A DNA stretch of 64,000 nucleotides from Tritonibacter mobilis (GTDB taxonomy: Bacteria > Pseudomonadota > Alphaproteobacteria > Rhodobacterales > Rhodobacteraceae), in contig NZ_LNWY01000006.1 in the NCBI RefSeq assembly GCF_001681715.1, forward strand, positions 124,001 to 188,000. The letters are read 5' to 3'. The translations under genes and the position numbers were made by a program. Below the pieces are notes generated by a model, which saw only the letters and a list, made by a program, of their open reading frames with translations, ran no database searches and had not been told where the DNA came from. This document shows positions 45,820 to 55,441 of this stretch, one piece after another. Numbering within the stretch: the stretch's first letter is position 1; each line of letters opens with the position of its first letter.

Positions 45820-47090
45820 GCCGGGGTGCTTTCTGGTGTTGGGGCGGTCAGGCGACCGGCGATCAGCGCGCTGAGGGCGATCATCACGGTGGCCGTGCCG
45901 AGGCAGGCTGCAACGCCGCCCAGTTGATAGGTGAGGCCCGACAGGACGGTGCCCAATAGCCGCCCGCCTGCATTGGCCATGTAATAAAACCCCACATCCA
46001 TCGTGACCCGTTCGTCCTTGGAAAAGGCGAGGATCAGATAGGAGTGGAGCGAGGAATTCACCGCAAAAAGCGCCCCAAACAGCGGGAGGCCAGCCACCAG
46101 CGTCACGGTGAGCCAGAGCGCAGGTTGGTCTGACATCAGCACTGCCGCCGTGAGGACGGCGGGCACCACCGCGAGCATGCCGGCCCAGCGGCGAGCGGCG
46201 GCGATCAGGTCAGCCTCACTGCGCGATGGCGCGCGCAGGATGCGGGGCGCGGCGGCCTGCACGGCGCCATAGCAGATAACCCAGATCGCCATGAACGTAC
46301 CGATCATGAAGAACGCCGCGCGGTTGCCCTCTTCGGTGCCGTCCGACAGCACCGCGTAGAAATAGACCGGAATGCCGACCACGAACCAGACGTCGCGCGC
46401 GCCAAACAGGAACACCCGCGCTGCCGACAGCCAGTTGATATTGGCGGATTTGGAGAACACTTCGGAGAACTTTGCGCCCTTGCGTCCGGTGGGCAGGCCT
46501 GCGGGCATCGCAATCAGCACCGCGATCAGGATCAGGCCGAGGATGATCGCCATACCCAGCGTTGCCCATGTGAACCCCGCCAGCGCGAGCAAGGCTGCGC
46601 CCAGCAGGAAACCCAACCCCTTGACCGCGTTCTTCGATCCGGTCAGCACCGCCACCCAGCGAAACAGCCCGTCGCCCTCGCGCGGGGCGAGCAGTTTGAC
46701 GGCAGATTTCGACGCCATCTTGGCCAGATCCTTGGCCACGCCCGACAGCCCCTGCACCGCCATCACAAAACCGACCGAGGTGGCGATCTGCCAGGTGGGA
46801 TCAAGCTGCGTCAGTGCCACCAGTGCCACCACTTGCAGGCCGAGCCCGGCATAGAGCGTCGTCGTCAGGCCAAACCGCGCCGCGATCCAACCTGCCGAGA
46901 GGTTGGTGACCATGCCCGCGATCTCGTACAAGACAAAGAGATAGGCCAGCTGCACCGGGCTGAACCCCAACGTATGAAAGTGCAAAAGCACCAGCATCCG
47001 GAGCGCGCCATCGGTCAGCATGAAGGCCCAATAGGCCGCCGTCACCGCCACATAGGCGGCAAGGCCGTTCTGCGCGGGCGTGGAGGTCAC
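45816..47090 (-). CDS. arsJ: Organoarsenical efflux MFS transporter ArsJ
   Basis: Exports 1-arseno-3-phosphoglycerate, the unstable product formed by the neighbouring GAPDH from arsenate. The 424-residue protein has 12 predicted membrane segments and ArsJ features such as [46 protein letters not shown] and [20 protein letters not shown]. The GTG start at 47090 overlaps the gapdh stop (GTGA), and the stop overlaps acr3. A longer frame from 47159 lies inside gapdh and is rejected. Confidence 0.94.
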   Translation of the reverse strand: MTSTPAQNGLAAYVAVTAAYWAFMLTDGALRMLVLLHFHTLGFSPVQLAYLFVLYEIAGMVTNLSAGWIAARFGLTTTLYAGLGLQVVALVALTQLDPTWQIATSVGFVMAVQGLSGVAKDLAKMASKSAVKLLAPREGDGLFRWVAVLTGSKNAVKGLGFLLGAALLALAGFTWATLGMAIILGLILIAVLIAMPAGLPTGRKGAKFSEVFSKSANINWLSAARVFLFGARDVWFVVGIPVYFYAVLSDGTEEGNRAAFFMIGTFMAIWVICYGAVQAAAPRILRAPSRSEADLIAAARRWAGMLAVVPAVLTAAVLMSDQPALWLTVTLVAGLPLFGALFAVNSSLHSYLILAFSKDERVTMDVGFYYMANAGGRLLGTVLSGLTYQLGGVAACLGTATVMIALSALIAGRLTAPTPESTPA

Positions 47091-48085
47091 AGTTTCGCAC
47101 CCACCATCAGGGCCACATCCACCAGACGATGCGCATAACCCATCTCGTTGTCGTACCAAGCGTAGATCTTCACCTGGGTGCCATTCACAACCATGGTCGA
47201 GGGCGCATCCACAATGGAGGACCGCGTGTCATTGGTGTAGTCCGCCGACACCAGCGGGCGTTCCTCATAGCCGAGGATACCAGAAAGCGCGCCGGTCGCC
47301 GCCTCCCGGAACATGGCGTTCACCTCCTCGGCGGTGGTCTTGCGGGCAACCTCAAATACGCAATCGGTGATCGAGGCATTCAGCAGCGGCACCCGCACCG
47401 CATGGCCGTTCAGTTTGCCCTTGAGCTCCGGGTAGATCAGCGTGATCGCGGTGGCGCTGCCAGTGGTGGTCGGGATCAGGGAGTTGAGCGCAGAACGTGC
47501 CCGCCGTAGATCCTTGGCCGGGCGATCAACAATGGTCTGGGTGTTGGTCACATCATGGATCGTGGTGATCGAGCCATGTTTGATGCCGATCCCCTCGTGC
47601 AGCACCTTCACCACCGGCGCGAGGCAATTGGTGGTGCAGCTCGCGGCGGTCACAATGCGGTGGAGGGCGGGATCATAGATGTCGTCATTGACACCCATGA
47701 CGATATTGGCGGCATCGCCATCCTTGACCGGGGCGGAGACCACGACCTTTTTGACGCCCGCCTCGAGATACGGGGCAAGCTTGGCCTCGGTTTTGAAAAC
47801 CCCGGTACAGTCAATCACCACATCGACGCCGTCGAGCGGCAGATCCGCGATGCGGGTCTGGTTCAGGACGGGCAGGCGGGTGCCATCGATGGTGATGCTG
47901 TCGTCATCGCTTGTGATCTCCGCGTCCCAGCGGCCATGCACCGTGTCGAACTCCAGAAGATGGGCGTGCATCGCCGCATCGCCCACCGCATCGTTGATCC
48001 AGGCGATCTGAGCGCCGCGTTCCAGCAGCGGTTTCAGGGCCAGTTTGCCCATCCGGCCAAGGCCGTTCAATGCATAGACGGTCAT
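47087..48085 (-). CDS. ArsJ-associated glyceraldehyde-3-phosphate dehydrogenase
   Basis: GAPDH paralogue of the arsenic operon: with arsenate in place of phosphate it forms 1-arseno-3-phosphoglycerate for export by ArsJ. The 332-residue protein has an NAD domain ([15 protein letters not shown]) and the catalytic cysteine C150 in [11 protein letters not shown]. The C-terminal [16 protein letters not shown] segment is also typical. It begins 42 bases after the arsRC stop and is coupled to arsJ by GTGA. Its position marks it as the resistance paralogue rather than the glycolytic enzyme. Confidence 0.94.
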   Translation of the reverse strand: MTVYALNGLGRMGKLALKPLLERGAQIAWINDAVGDAAMHAHLLEFDTVHGRWDAEITSDDDSITIDGTRLPVLNQTRIADLPLDGVDVVIDCTGVFKTEAKLAPYLEAGVKKVVVSAPVKDGDAANIVMGVNDDIYDPALHRIVTAASCTTNCLAPVVKVLHEGIGIKHGSITTIHDVTNTQTIVDRPAKDLRRARSALNSLIPTTTGSATAITLIYPELKGKLNGHAVRVPLLNASITDCVFEVARKTTAEEVNAMFREAATGALSGILGYEERPLVSADYTNDTRSSIVDAPSTMVVNGTQVKIYAWYDNEMGYAHRLVDVALMVGAKL

Positions 48086-48127
48086 GTGCTGTCCTTATAC
48101 TTCCGTGAGGGTCAGAGCGGTGCGAAT

Positions 48128-48958
48128 TCAGTGGTTGCGCGCGATGTCATCCACCGCCTTTTGCAGTGAAATCCGGTCCAGCTCCGCAAAGGGCAGGGCG
48201 GCAAAGGCGCGGATGCGGTTCTTGAGCGTGCCATAGGCCTGCTGGAACGCGAGGCTGCGTTCGGCGTCAGTGCCCTCGGCCTTGACCGGGTCGGGCATGC
48301 CCCAATGGCCAGAAATGGGCTGACCCTCCCAAGCGGGGCATTCCTCATTGGCAGCCCCGTCGCAGACGGTGAAGACAAAATCGAACTTCGGCGCGGTGTC
48401 GGTGGTGAACTCACTGACGTTCTTGGCGCGCAGTGTGGCTGTGTCATGTCCCTTGTTGCGCAGCACCTCAAGCGCGAAGGGGTTCAGCTCAGTATAGGGT
48501 TTGGTGCCGGCCGAGTAAGCATTGAACCGATCGCCCCCTTCAGTGTGTAGGATAGATTCGGCAAAGATCGACCGGGCAGAGTTGCCGGTGCAGATGAACA
48601 GGACGTTGAATTTCGAGTCGGTCATGGCAGGAGTCTCCGGGATCACGTCAGAAAGAACAGGCATGCAGAGTTCGGGGCGGCCACGGCAGCAATCGAAAAA
48701 CAGCGCATCGAGCATTTCGCGCATGCCGTTCATATCGACCTGATAGTTGAGCCATGTGCCCTCGCGGGTTTGCGTCACCAATCCGGCCTGCATCAAAGCA
48801 GACAAATATGACGACAATGTACTGGGCTTCACATCCAGCGCAGCGCCGATCTCTCCGGCTGGGACACGGTCGGGATAGCGACGCATCAACAGCCGAAACA
48901 CCAAAAGGCGCTGGGGGTGTCCTAGAACGGACAGACGAAGGGGAATCTCTTTTTCCAT
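48128..48958 (-). CDS. arsRC: ArsR-ArsC fusion: arsenic-responsive repressor joined to arsenate reductase
   Basis: Single 276-residue protein with two domains. Residues 1-100 are a winged-helix ArsR-type repressor (LSVLGHPQRLLVFRLL, VKPSTLSSYLSALMQAGLVTQT) with C90, C91 and C98 as candidate arsenite ligands. Residues ~115-276 are a low-molecular-weight phosphatase-type arsenate reductase with the P-loop CTGNSARS (C123 nucleophile, R129) and the later cysteine in FVFTVCDGAANEECPAWEG. The two are in one frame with a short linker and no internal stop. It is the first gene of the operon. An inverted repeat lies directly at the start codon, and no ribosome-binding site is visible. Confidence 0.93.
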   Translation of the reverse strand: MEKEIPLRLSVLGHPQRLLVFRLLMRRYPDRVPAGEIGAALDVKPSTLSSYLSALMQAGLVTQTREGTWLNYQVDMNGMREMLDALFFDCCRGRPELCMPVLSDVIPETPAMTDSKFNVLFICTGNSARSIFAESILHTEGGDRFNAYSAGTKPYTELNPFALEVLRNKGHDTATLRAKNVSEFTTDTAPKFDFVFTVCDGAANEECPAWEGQPISGHWGMPDPVKAEGTDAERSLAFQQAYGTLKNRIRAFAALPFAELDRISLQKAVDDIARNH

Positions 48959-48988
48959 ATTTCGCGTTTTATCGAAATAATGATCGAT
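48958..48988. promoter_or_regulatory. Candidate ArsR operator
   Basis: TATTTCG-N8-CGAAATA (48958-48964 and 48973-48979) touches the first base of the arsRC start codon. It overlaps a second inverted repeat ATCGA-N8-TCGAT (48971-48975, 48984-48988). The position fits autorepression. Confidence 0.55.
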
Positions 48989-49533
48989 GGCAACAAAAAC
49001 CTGAGCGGAGAGCCGTTAAATTCCTCTGCCAGTGGTCGCAGGCGTGTTGCGATCACCATATCTGCGAACAGCTGTCGCGTTGCCATGGTTTTGGATTTTT
49101 CACACTTAGCTGAAGGGGCTCTGGTAGGGGTGAGTCTCGCTGCGGTGCGTAAAAGTTTAACGACCCGGCGCACGGTTAAGGGATCTTAAATCCGGCGAAA
49201 TGTGGCAATAGTGACAATTTTGGGCGGTGGGACCCCATGTTTTGCGGAGAAATTACCCCCCAAACTGAGGACAATCAGCTCTGATCGATGCGATAAACGA
49301 TACAATTTGTTTTAAAATACAGGCTATTAGTGAGAATTTGTCCAAATTGTTAACTTTTCCGCCTGCAATTTCTTAATTTTCTGGCATCTTGAACTGCATC
49401 TGACCTGGGGGGGTTAAGATTTGTTAAGACTGACACAATCAATCCATGTTTTGGTCCAAGGCCAACAGGGACCAGCCATATTCCAGCCGCACGCCTGAAC
49501 GAGTGTGTGAATGTGGGAATATGGAGTGGAAAC
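48959..49533. other. Intergenic region between arsRC and the protease gene
   Basis: No gene supported. The arsRC-proximal end has the operator candidate. From about 49200 to 49400 the sequence becomes notably AT-rich (for example AATTTGTTTTAAAAT), unlike the surrounding GC-rich DNA. It probably holds the protease promoter. Confidence 0.6.
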
Positions 49534-50241
49534 ATGAGACTATTGCTTGCGATAGTCGCGGCATGCCTGTCGTTAGGTGTGTCCGGGGCAGCTATAGCGA
49601 AAGATGGCAGAGCCAGCAGTCTTCCGGGGTGGGAAGCTGTTGGCAGACTGAATATCGCCGGAAAATATATGTGCACCGGTACACTGATTGCACCAAACCT
49701 CGTGCTGACAGCAGCGCATTGCGTCTATGATGCGCGGACTGGTCAGCGGATAAACCCGCGTGGGATCCGCTTTGAGGCGGGACTGGACGGTCGCAAAGTG
49801 AAAGCGGCGCGCTCGATATCCAAAGCGGTGGTGCATCCGTCCTATCAATTCCGCGCAGGCGGAGATGCGCAACTTGGTAGCGATATTGCAGTCTTGCGTC
49901 TGTCGCAGCCGATCAATCGCTCTGATATCCGACCCTTTGCCATGTCTGCCAGAGCGGATCGGGGCGCGAATGTGGATGTGCTGTCATACAGCTACACAAA
50001 TGCAACCCGCGCGAACCGAGAGCAAAACTGTCAGGTGCTGTCGCGACGCACACGGACACTCGTGATGTCGTGCCGAGTCGACTTTGGTGCTTCTGGTGCG
50101 CCGGTTCTGGAGATCATTCCGGGCCAGCCCCCCAAAATCGTCTCTGTGATCTCGTCAAAAGCTGCAATGGGGCAACGCCGGGTGTCGATCGGCACCACAT
50201 TGGACCGGACCCTGCGCGCGATGATGCAAAACGCGATCTGA
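49534..50241 (+). CDS. Secreted trypsin-like serine protease
   Basis: The 235-residue precursor has a signal peptide (MRLLLAIVAACLSLGVSGAAIA, residues 1-22) and a chymotrypsin fold. The triad is H62 in LTAAHCVYD, D117 in GSDIAVLRL and S187 in FGASGAP. C48/C63 and C166/C180 are plausible disulfide pairs. The oxyanion segment reads GASGAP rather than GDSGGP, as in some V8/bacterial members. ATG 49534 with GGAG 9 bases upstream is chosen over 49507. The gene stands alone, and its substrate is unknown. Confidence 0.9.
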   Translation: MRLLLAIVAACLSLGVSGAAIAKDGRASSLPGWEAVGRLNIAGKYMCTGTLIAPNLVLTAAHCVYDARTGQRINPRGIRFEAGLDGRKVKAARSISKAVVHPSYQFRAGGDAQLGSDIAVLRLSQPINRSDIRPFAMSARADRGANVDVLSYSYTNATRANREQNCQVLSRRTRTLVMSCRVDFGASGAPVLEIIPGQPPKIVSVISSKAAMGQRRVSIGTTLDRTLRAMMQNAI

Positions 50242-50366
50242 CATCAAAGGTTTGAGGACTGGATAGCCTCAGCCCGCCAAAAGGGCAGGTTGGTGGCTGG
50301 AACGTTCCAAATACGGATGACATGATCCGGCGCCAGAATGGCGACCGGGTATTGTCATATCCGCTC

Positions 50367-51539
50367 CTATGGCTCCCGGAATGCTTCGCGGGATTTATAG
50401 AGCGGTTTCAGCAGATAGGTCAGGATGGTCTTTGACCCCGTCTGCAATTCTGCGGTGGCCCGCATCCCCGGGCGAATCTCAATTTGTTGCTGACGCGCTG
50501 TCAGGCTGGAGCGATCGACGCGCACAGTGACACGATAAAAGGGCGCTGCACGCGGGTCGCGCTCATCTTCAAATGTATCTGCCGAGACAACATCAACCTT
50601 GCCCCGAAGCGAGCCGTAGATCGTGTAGTCATAGGCGCTGAGCTTGATGGTTACATCCTGTCCACGCTGCACATTGGCGATGTTTTCAGGTTTCACCCGT
50701 GCTTCAACAAACAACTCTTCCCCCAGCGGAATGATCTCAAGGATCTCATCGCCCGGGCGCACAACGCCACCGATGGTGGTGACGGCGAGACTGTTTACGA
50801 TGCCTGCCATGGGCGAAGTGATCACCGTACGGTTCAGCTGATCGCGGGCCAGCCGTTGTTCCTGCCGCAGCGACGTCAGCAGGCGCAGCGTCTCGGAGTA
50901 TTCTTCAGCCAGAGTGAGCTCCGCCTGTGTGCCGATCTCGTCGAACTTTGCCTGTGCATCGCTCACTTTTTTCTTGGCTTCGTTCACCTCTAGCAGCGCG
51001 ACAATCTTCTGTTCGTGTAGGGATTTCAGGTTCGAAAGCTCGTTCTTGAGCTGGCGCAGAATGTCCTCGGCGCTGTTGCGGCGGCTGTCATAGTCGCTCT
51101 GGCGGGCCTTCAGGAGCGCGCGTTCAGAGGCGAGGATGTCGGGGGATCGACTGGCCAGCGCATCGGGGACGGCAAATTCATATGCGCCCTCGATTTCGGC
51201 TTCCAGACGGTATTGTTTGATTTCCAACCCGTCGATCTGGTCTTGCAGATCGTCAGAAGCGGCGCGGAACTTGGTGTCCTGCAGCTTGGCGAGGATCTGA
51301 CCCGCCTGAACTGTATCCCCTTGGCGTACATAAAGTTCGGCGAGAATGCCGCCCTCAAGGTTCTGCACGATCTGGGAGCGTGAAGAAGAGACCACTTGCC
51401 CGTCGGCACGCACGATCTCATCCACAGAGGCAAAGCCTGCCCATGTGACGAACAAGACCAGCACCAGCGCCACCAGCTTGATCATGCGGCTGGCGCCATG
51501 GGTGCCTTCAAGGATGTCCATGTCTGCTGCGATGCTCAT
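50367..51539 (-). CDS. Type I secretion periplasmic adaptor (HlyD family)
   Basis: Membrane fusion protein linking the ABC exporter to the TolC-like channel. The 390-residue protein has one N-terminal membrane helix (about residues 19-37), a biotinyl-lipoyl half motif (VQNLEGGILAELYVRQGDTVQAGQIL), a long coiled coil (about residues 90-230), the second lipoyl half (TVITSPMAGIVNSLAVTTIGGVV) and a beta-barrel C-terminal part (RPGMRATAELQTG). Its ATG overlaps the ABC gene stop by 4 bases. It is the last gene of the exporter set. Confidence 0.95.
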   Translation of the reverse strand: MSIAADMDILEGTHGASRMIKLVALVLVLFVTWAGFASVDEIVRADGQVVSSSRSQIVQNLEGGILAELYVRQGDTVQAGQILAKLQDTKFRAASDDLQDQIDGLEIKQYRLEAEIEGAYEFAVPDALASRSPDILASERALLKARQSDYDSRRNSAEDILRQLKNELSNLKSLHEQKIVALLEVNEAKKKVSDAQAKFDEIGTQAELTLAEEYSETLRLLTSLRQEQRLARDQLNRTVITSPMAGIVNSLAVTTIGGVVRPGDEILEIIPLGEELFVEARVKPENIANVQRGQDVTIKLSAYDYTIYGSLRGKVDVVSADTFEDERDPRAAPFYRVTVRVDRSSLTARQQQIEIRPGMRATAELQTGSKTILTYLLKPLYKSREAFREP

Positions 51540-54040
51540 GAGGCTTTGCTCCCCCCGTTCAGATGCGCCAGCACCTCGTCCCGCGGCCCGTCCACGACCA
51601 TCCGACCCGCCTGCAGGATCAAGGTGCGGTTGGTCAGCGACAGGATCGGCATACGGTGTGTGGCGATAATGGCGGTGCGGGTACCAAGCCAGCTGTCAAG
51701 GCGGCTCACCAAGGTGCGCTCCAGCGTCTGGTCCAGTGCGGCGGTTGGCTCGTCCAGAATGACAACGGATGGGTTTTGCAGATGCAGACGCGCCCAGCCC
51801 ACGGCCTGACGCTGCCCGATGGACAGGCCCGCGCCGCTGTCACCGATCTGCAGGTCCAGTCCGCGTGGATGCGACTTCACAAAAGGTGCAAGTCCCGCAA
51901 ATTCCAGCGCTTCCATCACCCGCTCGTCTTCATGCGGCAGATAGGACAGATTGAGGTTGTCGCGCAATGTGCCCGCAAAGAGCCGCACATCCTGACCCAG
52001 ATAGCCAATGTTGCGCCGCAGGTCGCGCGGTTCAATCTGGCTCATATCAGTGCCGTCCAGCATCACGCGACCTCGTTCAGGCGTGTAAAGCCCCGCGAGC
52101 AGTTTCAGCAGCGTGGATTTGCCGGAGCCATTGACGCCAAGGACTGCAACCCGCTGACCGGGGATCACGGCAACGGCAGGCACATCGACTGTCGGAGCGC
52201 TGTCCGCGTCGTAGCGAAACACCACCTCGCGCAGCTCAAAGCCGCCTTCAATGGTTTCACGGCGCAGATATGCACGCCCCTTTTCGCGTTCCTGTGGTGC
52301 GGCGGCAATCACGTCGAGCGCATCCAGAGCCGCGCGCACGTTGCTCCAGCGTGCAAGCGTGCCCGCAAATTGCGTGAGCGGCGCCAGGGTGCGGCTGGTA
52401 AGAATACCGGTGGCAATGATGGTGCCGACAGTGAATTCACCGGCAAACACCATGTAAGTGCCCAAGATCACCGCACAAATATAGGTGGCTTGCTGCACAC
52501 CCTGAGACCAGTACGTCAGCGCGCTTGAAAGTTTACGCTGCCCGTTGGAGGCCTGTGACGACAACAGGTTCAGCTCATCCCAAAGCCGCAGAACACGCTC
52601 CTCGCCGCGTTGGGTTTTGATGGTTTCCATCTCGCTGACCACCTCATGCAGCAAACGGCCGCTCTTGGCGGAAGCACCCTGCGCCTGACGGGTCATCGCC
52701 AGCATTTTCTTCTGTATGAAATAGGCGGGCAGCAGCATCAGCACGCCGCCAATGATGATCACATAGACCACCGGACCACCAATGGAGGCCACCAACAGCA
52801 AGAACACCGCGATGAACGGCACATCGGCCAATGTCGACAGCGTCGAGGACGTAAAGAACTCGCGCACCGAGGAAAAATCCCTCAACGCCGCAAAGAGCCC
52901 AGAAGGGGGCAGGGGGCTTTGGTCCATCTTCAGACCGATCACCCGGCGCATCAGCTTGTGCTGCACCGCCATATCGATCTGACGACCGGCTGCGTCGGTG
53001 ATGCGCGCGCGCGCCAGTTTGAGCACGCCTTCCATCCCGATGGCCAGCAAGGCACCAATGGCGAGCACCCAAAGCGTCGCCTGCGACTGATGCGGAACGA
53101 CGCGGTCATAGACCTGTAAGGAGAACAACGCCACGGCCACGGCCAGCACATTTGCCACCAGCGAGCCTAGCATGATTTCACCCATCTGCCTGCGATACTT
53201 GGGGAATTCGCCCCAGAACCAATGCGAGGTATCTAGCTGCGGCGTGTGGCGCTGCGTCAATTGCGACAGGGTCGCGCGCGTGGTCAGGATCTGGCCCGTG
53301 AAATAGGGCATGAATTCCTGCGTTGGGATCTCCGCACGATTATCGGGGCAGGAGGTGTCATGGACCGCAAACCCGGCTTTGCCTTGTGAGAGCACAAGAA
53401 CCGGTTGGCCACCTTGCATGATCGCGATGCCGGGCCAGTGCTGAGGCTTGGGGGTCTTGACCTGCTGCACACGCGCTTTCAGACCGGATGTAATCAGCGC
53501 GCTCATCATGGCCTCGGGGCGTAGGGAGGCCGGGCCACTGGCCTGCAGCTGCTCGAGCATATCCTGAGGGCTCAGCGTGCAGCCGCGCAGGGCTGCAAGA
53601 CGGCACAGCATCTGCGCCCGTGCTTTCAATCGGATCTGATGATCGTCGGATGCGGTGTCATGCGAGGGGAGAGCTCTTGACGCGGGCGCGACCTGAGCGT
53701 CGTCCTGAGCTGTCTGAGCAGGCTCTACGCACTCCGCAGATTCTGGCGCGCGCGGCAGGTTGGGCGCATCTGTACTGGCCTGCGCATCGGGTGTTTTTTC
53801 TTTTTTTTGCAAGAGCTTAGGCAGGGAGGCTTTGCCCTCGGGTTGTGCCGGAGCAGAGGCAACCTGTTCTGGTTCGCTTAGCGGTGCGATCATGGAGATC
53901 TTCACCGGGCCATTTGCATCATTGGCGGCGGCGTTGCGTCGTTTGCGCGTCAGATTAGGGGAAATCGAAGACAACTTCAGCCCGCGTTTGGCGGGCTTGG
54001 TTGTGGGCGATGTCGGAGTTTGGTTGTCCTGATCCGTCAA
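51536..54040 (-). CDS. Type I secretion ABC transporter (permease/ATPase) with N-terminal extension
   Basis: The 834-residue exporter powers secretion of the neighbouring adhesin. Residues 1-135 are a Pro/Ala/Gln-rich, probably disordered extension. Residues ~140-265 resemble a C39-peptidase-like domain, but no DCG(P)xC catalytic cysteine motif is seen, so it is probably a non-cleaving substrate-binding domain. Six membrane helices follow (about residues 285-560). The ATPase has Walker A GVNGSGKST near residue 634, signature LSIGQRQ and Walker B VVILDEP. Domain order resembles LapB/RTX exporters. The start overlaps the TolC-like stop (ATGA). Confidence 0.94.
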   Translation of the reverse strand: MTDQDNQTPTSPTTKPAKRGLKLSSISPNLTRKRRNAAANDANGPVKISMIAPLSEPEQVASAPAQPEGKASLPKLLQKKEKTPDAQASTDAPNLPRAPESAECVEPAQTAQDDAQVAPASRALPSHDTASDDHQIRLKARAQMLCRLAALRGCTLSPQDMLEQLQASGPASLRPEAMMSALITSGLKARVQQVKTPKPQHWPGIAIMQGGQPVLVLSQGKAGFAVHDTSCPDNRAEIPTQEFMPYFTGQILTTRATLSQLTQRHTPQLDTSHWFWGEFPKYRRQMGEIMLGSLVANVLAVAVALFSLQVYDRVVPHQSQATLWVLAIGALLAIGMEGVLKLARARITDAAGRQIDMAVQHKLMRRVIGLKMDQSPLPPSGLFAALRDFSSVREFFTSSTLSTLADVPFIAVFLLLVASIGGPVVYVIIIGGVLMLLPAYFIQKKMLAMTRQAQGASAKSGRLLHEVVSEMETIKTQRGEERVLRLWDELNLLSSQASNGQRKLSSALTYWSQGVQQATYICAVILGTYMVFAGEFTVGTIIATGILTSRTLAPLTQFAGTLARWSNVRAALDALDVIAAAPQEREKGRAYLRRETIEGGFELREVVFRYDADSAPTVDVPAVAVIPGQRVAVLGVNGSGKSTLLKLLAGLYTPERGRVMLDGTDMSQIEPRDLRRNIGYLGQDVRLFAGTLRDNLNLSYLPHEDERVMEALEFAGLAPFVKSHPRGLDLQIGDSGAGLSIGQRQAVGWARLHLQNPSVVILDEPTAALDQTLERTLVSRLDSWLGTRTAIIATHRMPILSLTNRTLILQAGRMVVDGPRDEVLAHLNGGSKAS

Positions 54041-55332
54041 ATCTTGTCCCCATCTGCAAGCAGACCCAGAGAGGCGGCAAGTGCCAGTTGGATCATGACC
54101 ACTTCGTATTTCGCGTCGATATAGGCCTGTTCCCGCTTCACCAGTTCTTCGTAGATCGGGATCACATCCATGACCGGACGCTGCCCGGCCTCAAACTGGG
54201 CTTTGAACAGATTATATGTTTCACGGCTGGCTTTTGAGAGCGCCAGCGCCTCGCGTTCCTGACGGCGATAGGACGCCAGACGTTGCATTTCGCGGCTGTA
54301 TTCGCGCCGCGCTTCTTCTTCGGCTTCGCCAATACGGCGCAGCGCCGCCTCTTTTGAGGCTTCGACCGCGCGCAAGGCCGCAGGGGTGCCAAACCCCAAC
54401 GGTTCAGCAAGGTTCAACAGCACGCCTGCGCCGCTGCCTTCGCTGCCAACCTGACCGGTTGCAGAGACCTGCGGCAACAGACCTGCGCGTTCCATTTTGG
54501 CCTGCTCAATGGTGCGGGTCGCTTCGGATTGTGCTTTGAGTACGCTCAGGTAGTTGCGGCCATCTGGCGGCAAGCTCATGTTAAGGCGCTGTGGTGACGC
54601 GGAAAAACTCTGTCCGGTCATCGCTTCCAGCTCTGCGCGCGCGGTGCGGGCGGCATCGTTGGCGGTGGCCATGCTTGACTGCATGCCACTGATTTTGGAC
54701 TGCACCACATTGAGATCGGAGCGGTCAGAGACACCGCCGTTCACCCGCCCCACAACCACACGCTCAAAATCGCGCATGGTGCGGATGGCGCGGTGGGCAT
54801 AGGCGGCTTTCTCGTCGCCGCGCAGACCCGAAACATAGAGTGAAAGCGCGGATTTTACGCGGTCATTCATATCAGCCGACAGGGTCACGGCTGCAACCTC
54901 GACATCGGCAGCGGCAAAAGCGCGTTCTGCCTTGCGTCGACCATTGTCGAACAGAACCTGCTCCAGCAGCATGCTTGCGACCATCTCGCCCAGATCATTC
55001 AGGCTGACGCTCGGGCGCAAGGATGGGAGCCAGTTTTTTGATTTCGCTTCAGCGCGCAGTTTGGCGCTGATCAGTGCCGCCTCGGAGGCGCGCGCGGAGG
55101 CAGAAAGCGCAGCAGTTGCGACCGTATCGTAGGTGCTGCCGTTCTCAAGAAGAGATTGCCGCTGCATAAGTGCGGTGATGACTTCGGATTGCGGAGCATC
55201 CTCAGCCTGCGCGAAATTGCTGCGCGCTGCGGTGCCGTCCTGCGTACCCGACGTGGTGCCGGGGAGTGGCAGACCACACGCCGTCAGGCTGCACAGAAGT
55301 GCAACGGCAGAAATGCGTCGTGCCAGAGCCAT
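54037..55332 (-). CDS. TolC-family outer-membrane efflux lipoprotein
   Basis: The 431-residue protein has a lipoprotein signal with lipobox LTAC (acylated C19), then two OEP-type helical repeats, for example LNDLGEMVASMLLEQVLFDNGRR and NLAEPLGFGTPAALRAVEASK. Such proteins form the trimeric channel through the outer membrane. ATG 55332 (MALARRISAVALL) is preferred to 55422 because it gives the signal peptide. It lies about 110 bp downstream of the adhesin gene and is coupled to the ABC gene. Confidence 0.92.
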   Translation of the reverse strand: MALARRISAVALLCSLTACGLPLPGTTSGTQDGTAARSNFAQAEDAPQSEVITALMQRQSLLENGSTYDTVATAALSASARASEAALISAKLRAEAKSKNWLPSLRPSVSLNDLGEMVASMLLEQVLFDNGRRKAERAFAAADVEVAAVTLSADMNDRVKSALSLYVSGLRGDEKAAYAHRAIRTMRDFERVVVGRVNGGVSDRSDLNVVQSKISGMQSSMATANDAARTARAELEAMTGQSFSASPQRLNMSLPPDGRNYLSVLKAQSEATRTIEQAKMERAGLLPQVSATGQVGSEGSGAGVLLNLAEPLGFGTPAALRAVEASKEAALRRIGEAEEEARREYSREMQRLASYRRQEREALALSKASRETYNLFKAQFEAGQRPVMDVIPIYEELVKREQAYIDAKYEVVMIQLALAASLGLLADGDKI

Positions 55333-55441
55333 AGATATCCCTCGTGCCTCAGAGTATCCCGTGGTTTGTCCACGGGTTATCGCGGTCGCGCAGCCCGTCG
55401 CGATGCCGTTAAACGGCGGCAACAGGCTGCGCGATGCATTC

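Noticed and set aside
44566-45927. 453-codon open frame antisense to acr3
   Set aside because: Gln/His/Arg-rich translation without domains; acr3 is clear on the other strand.
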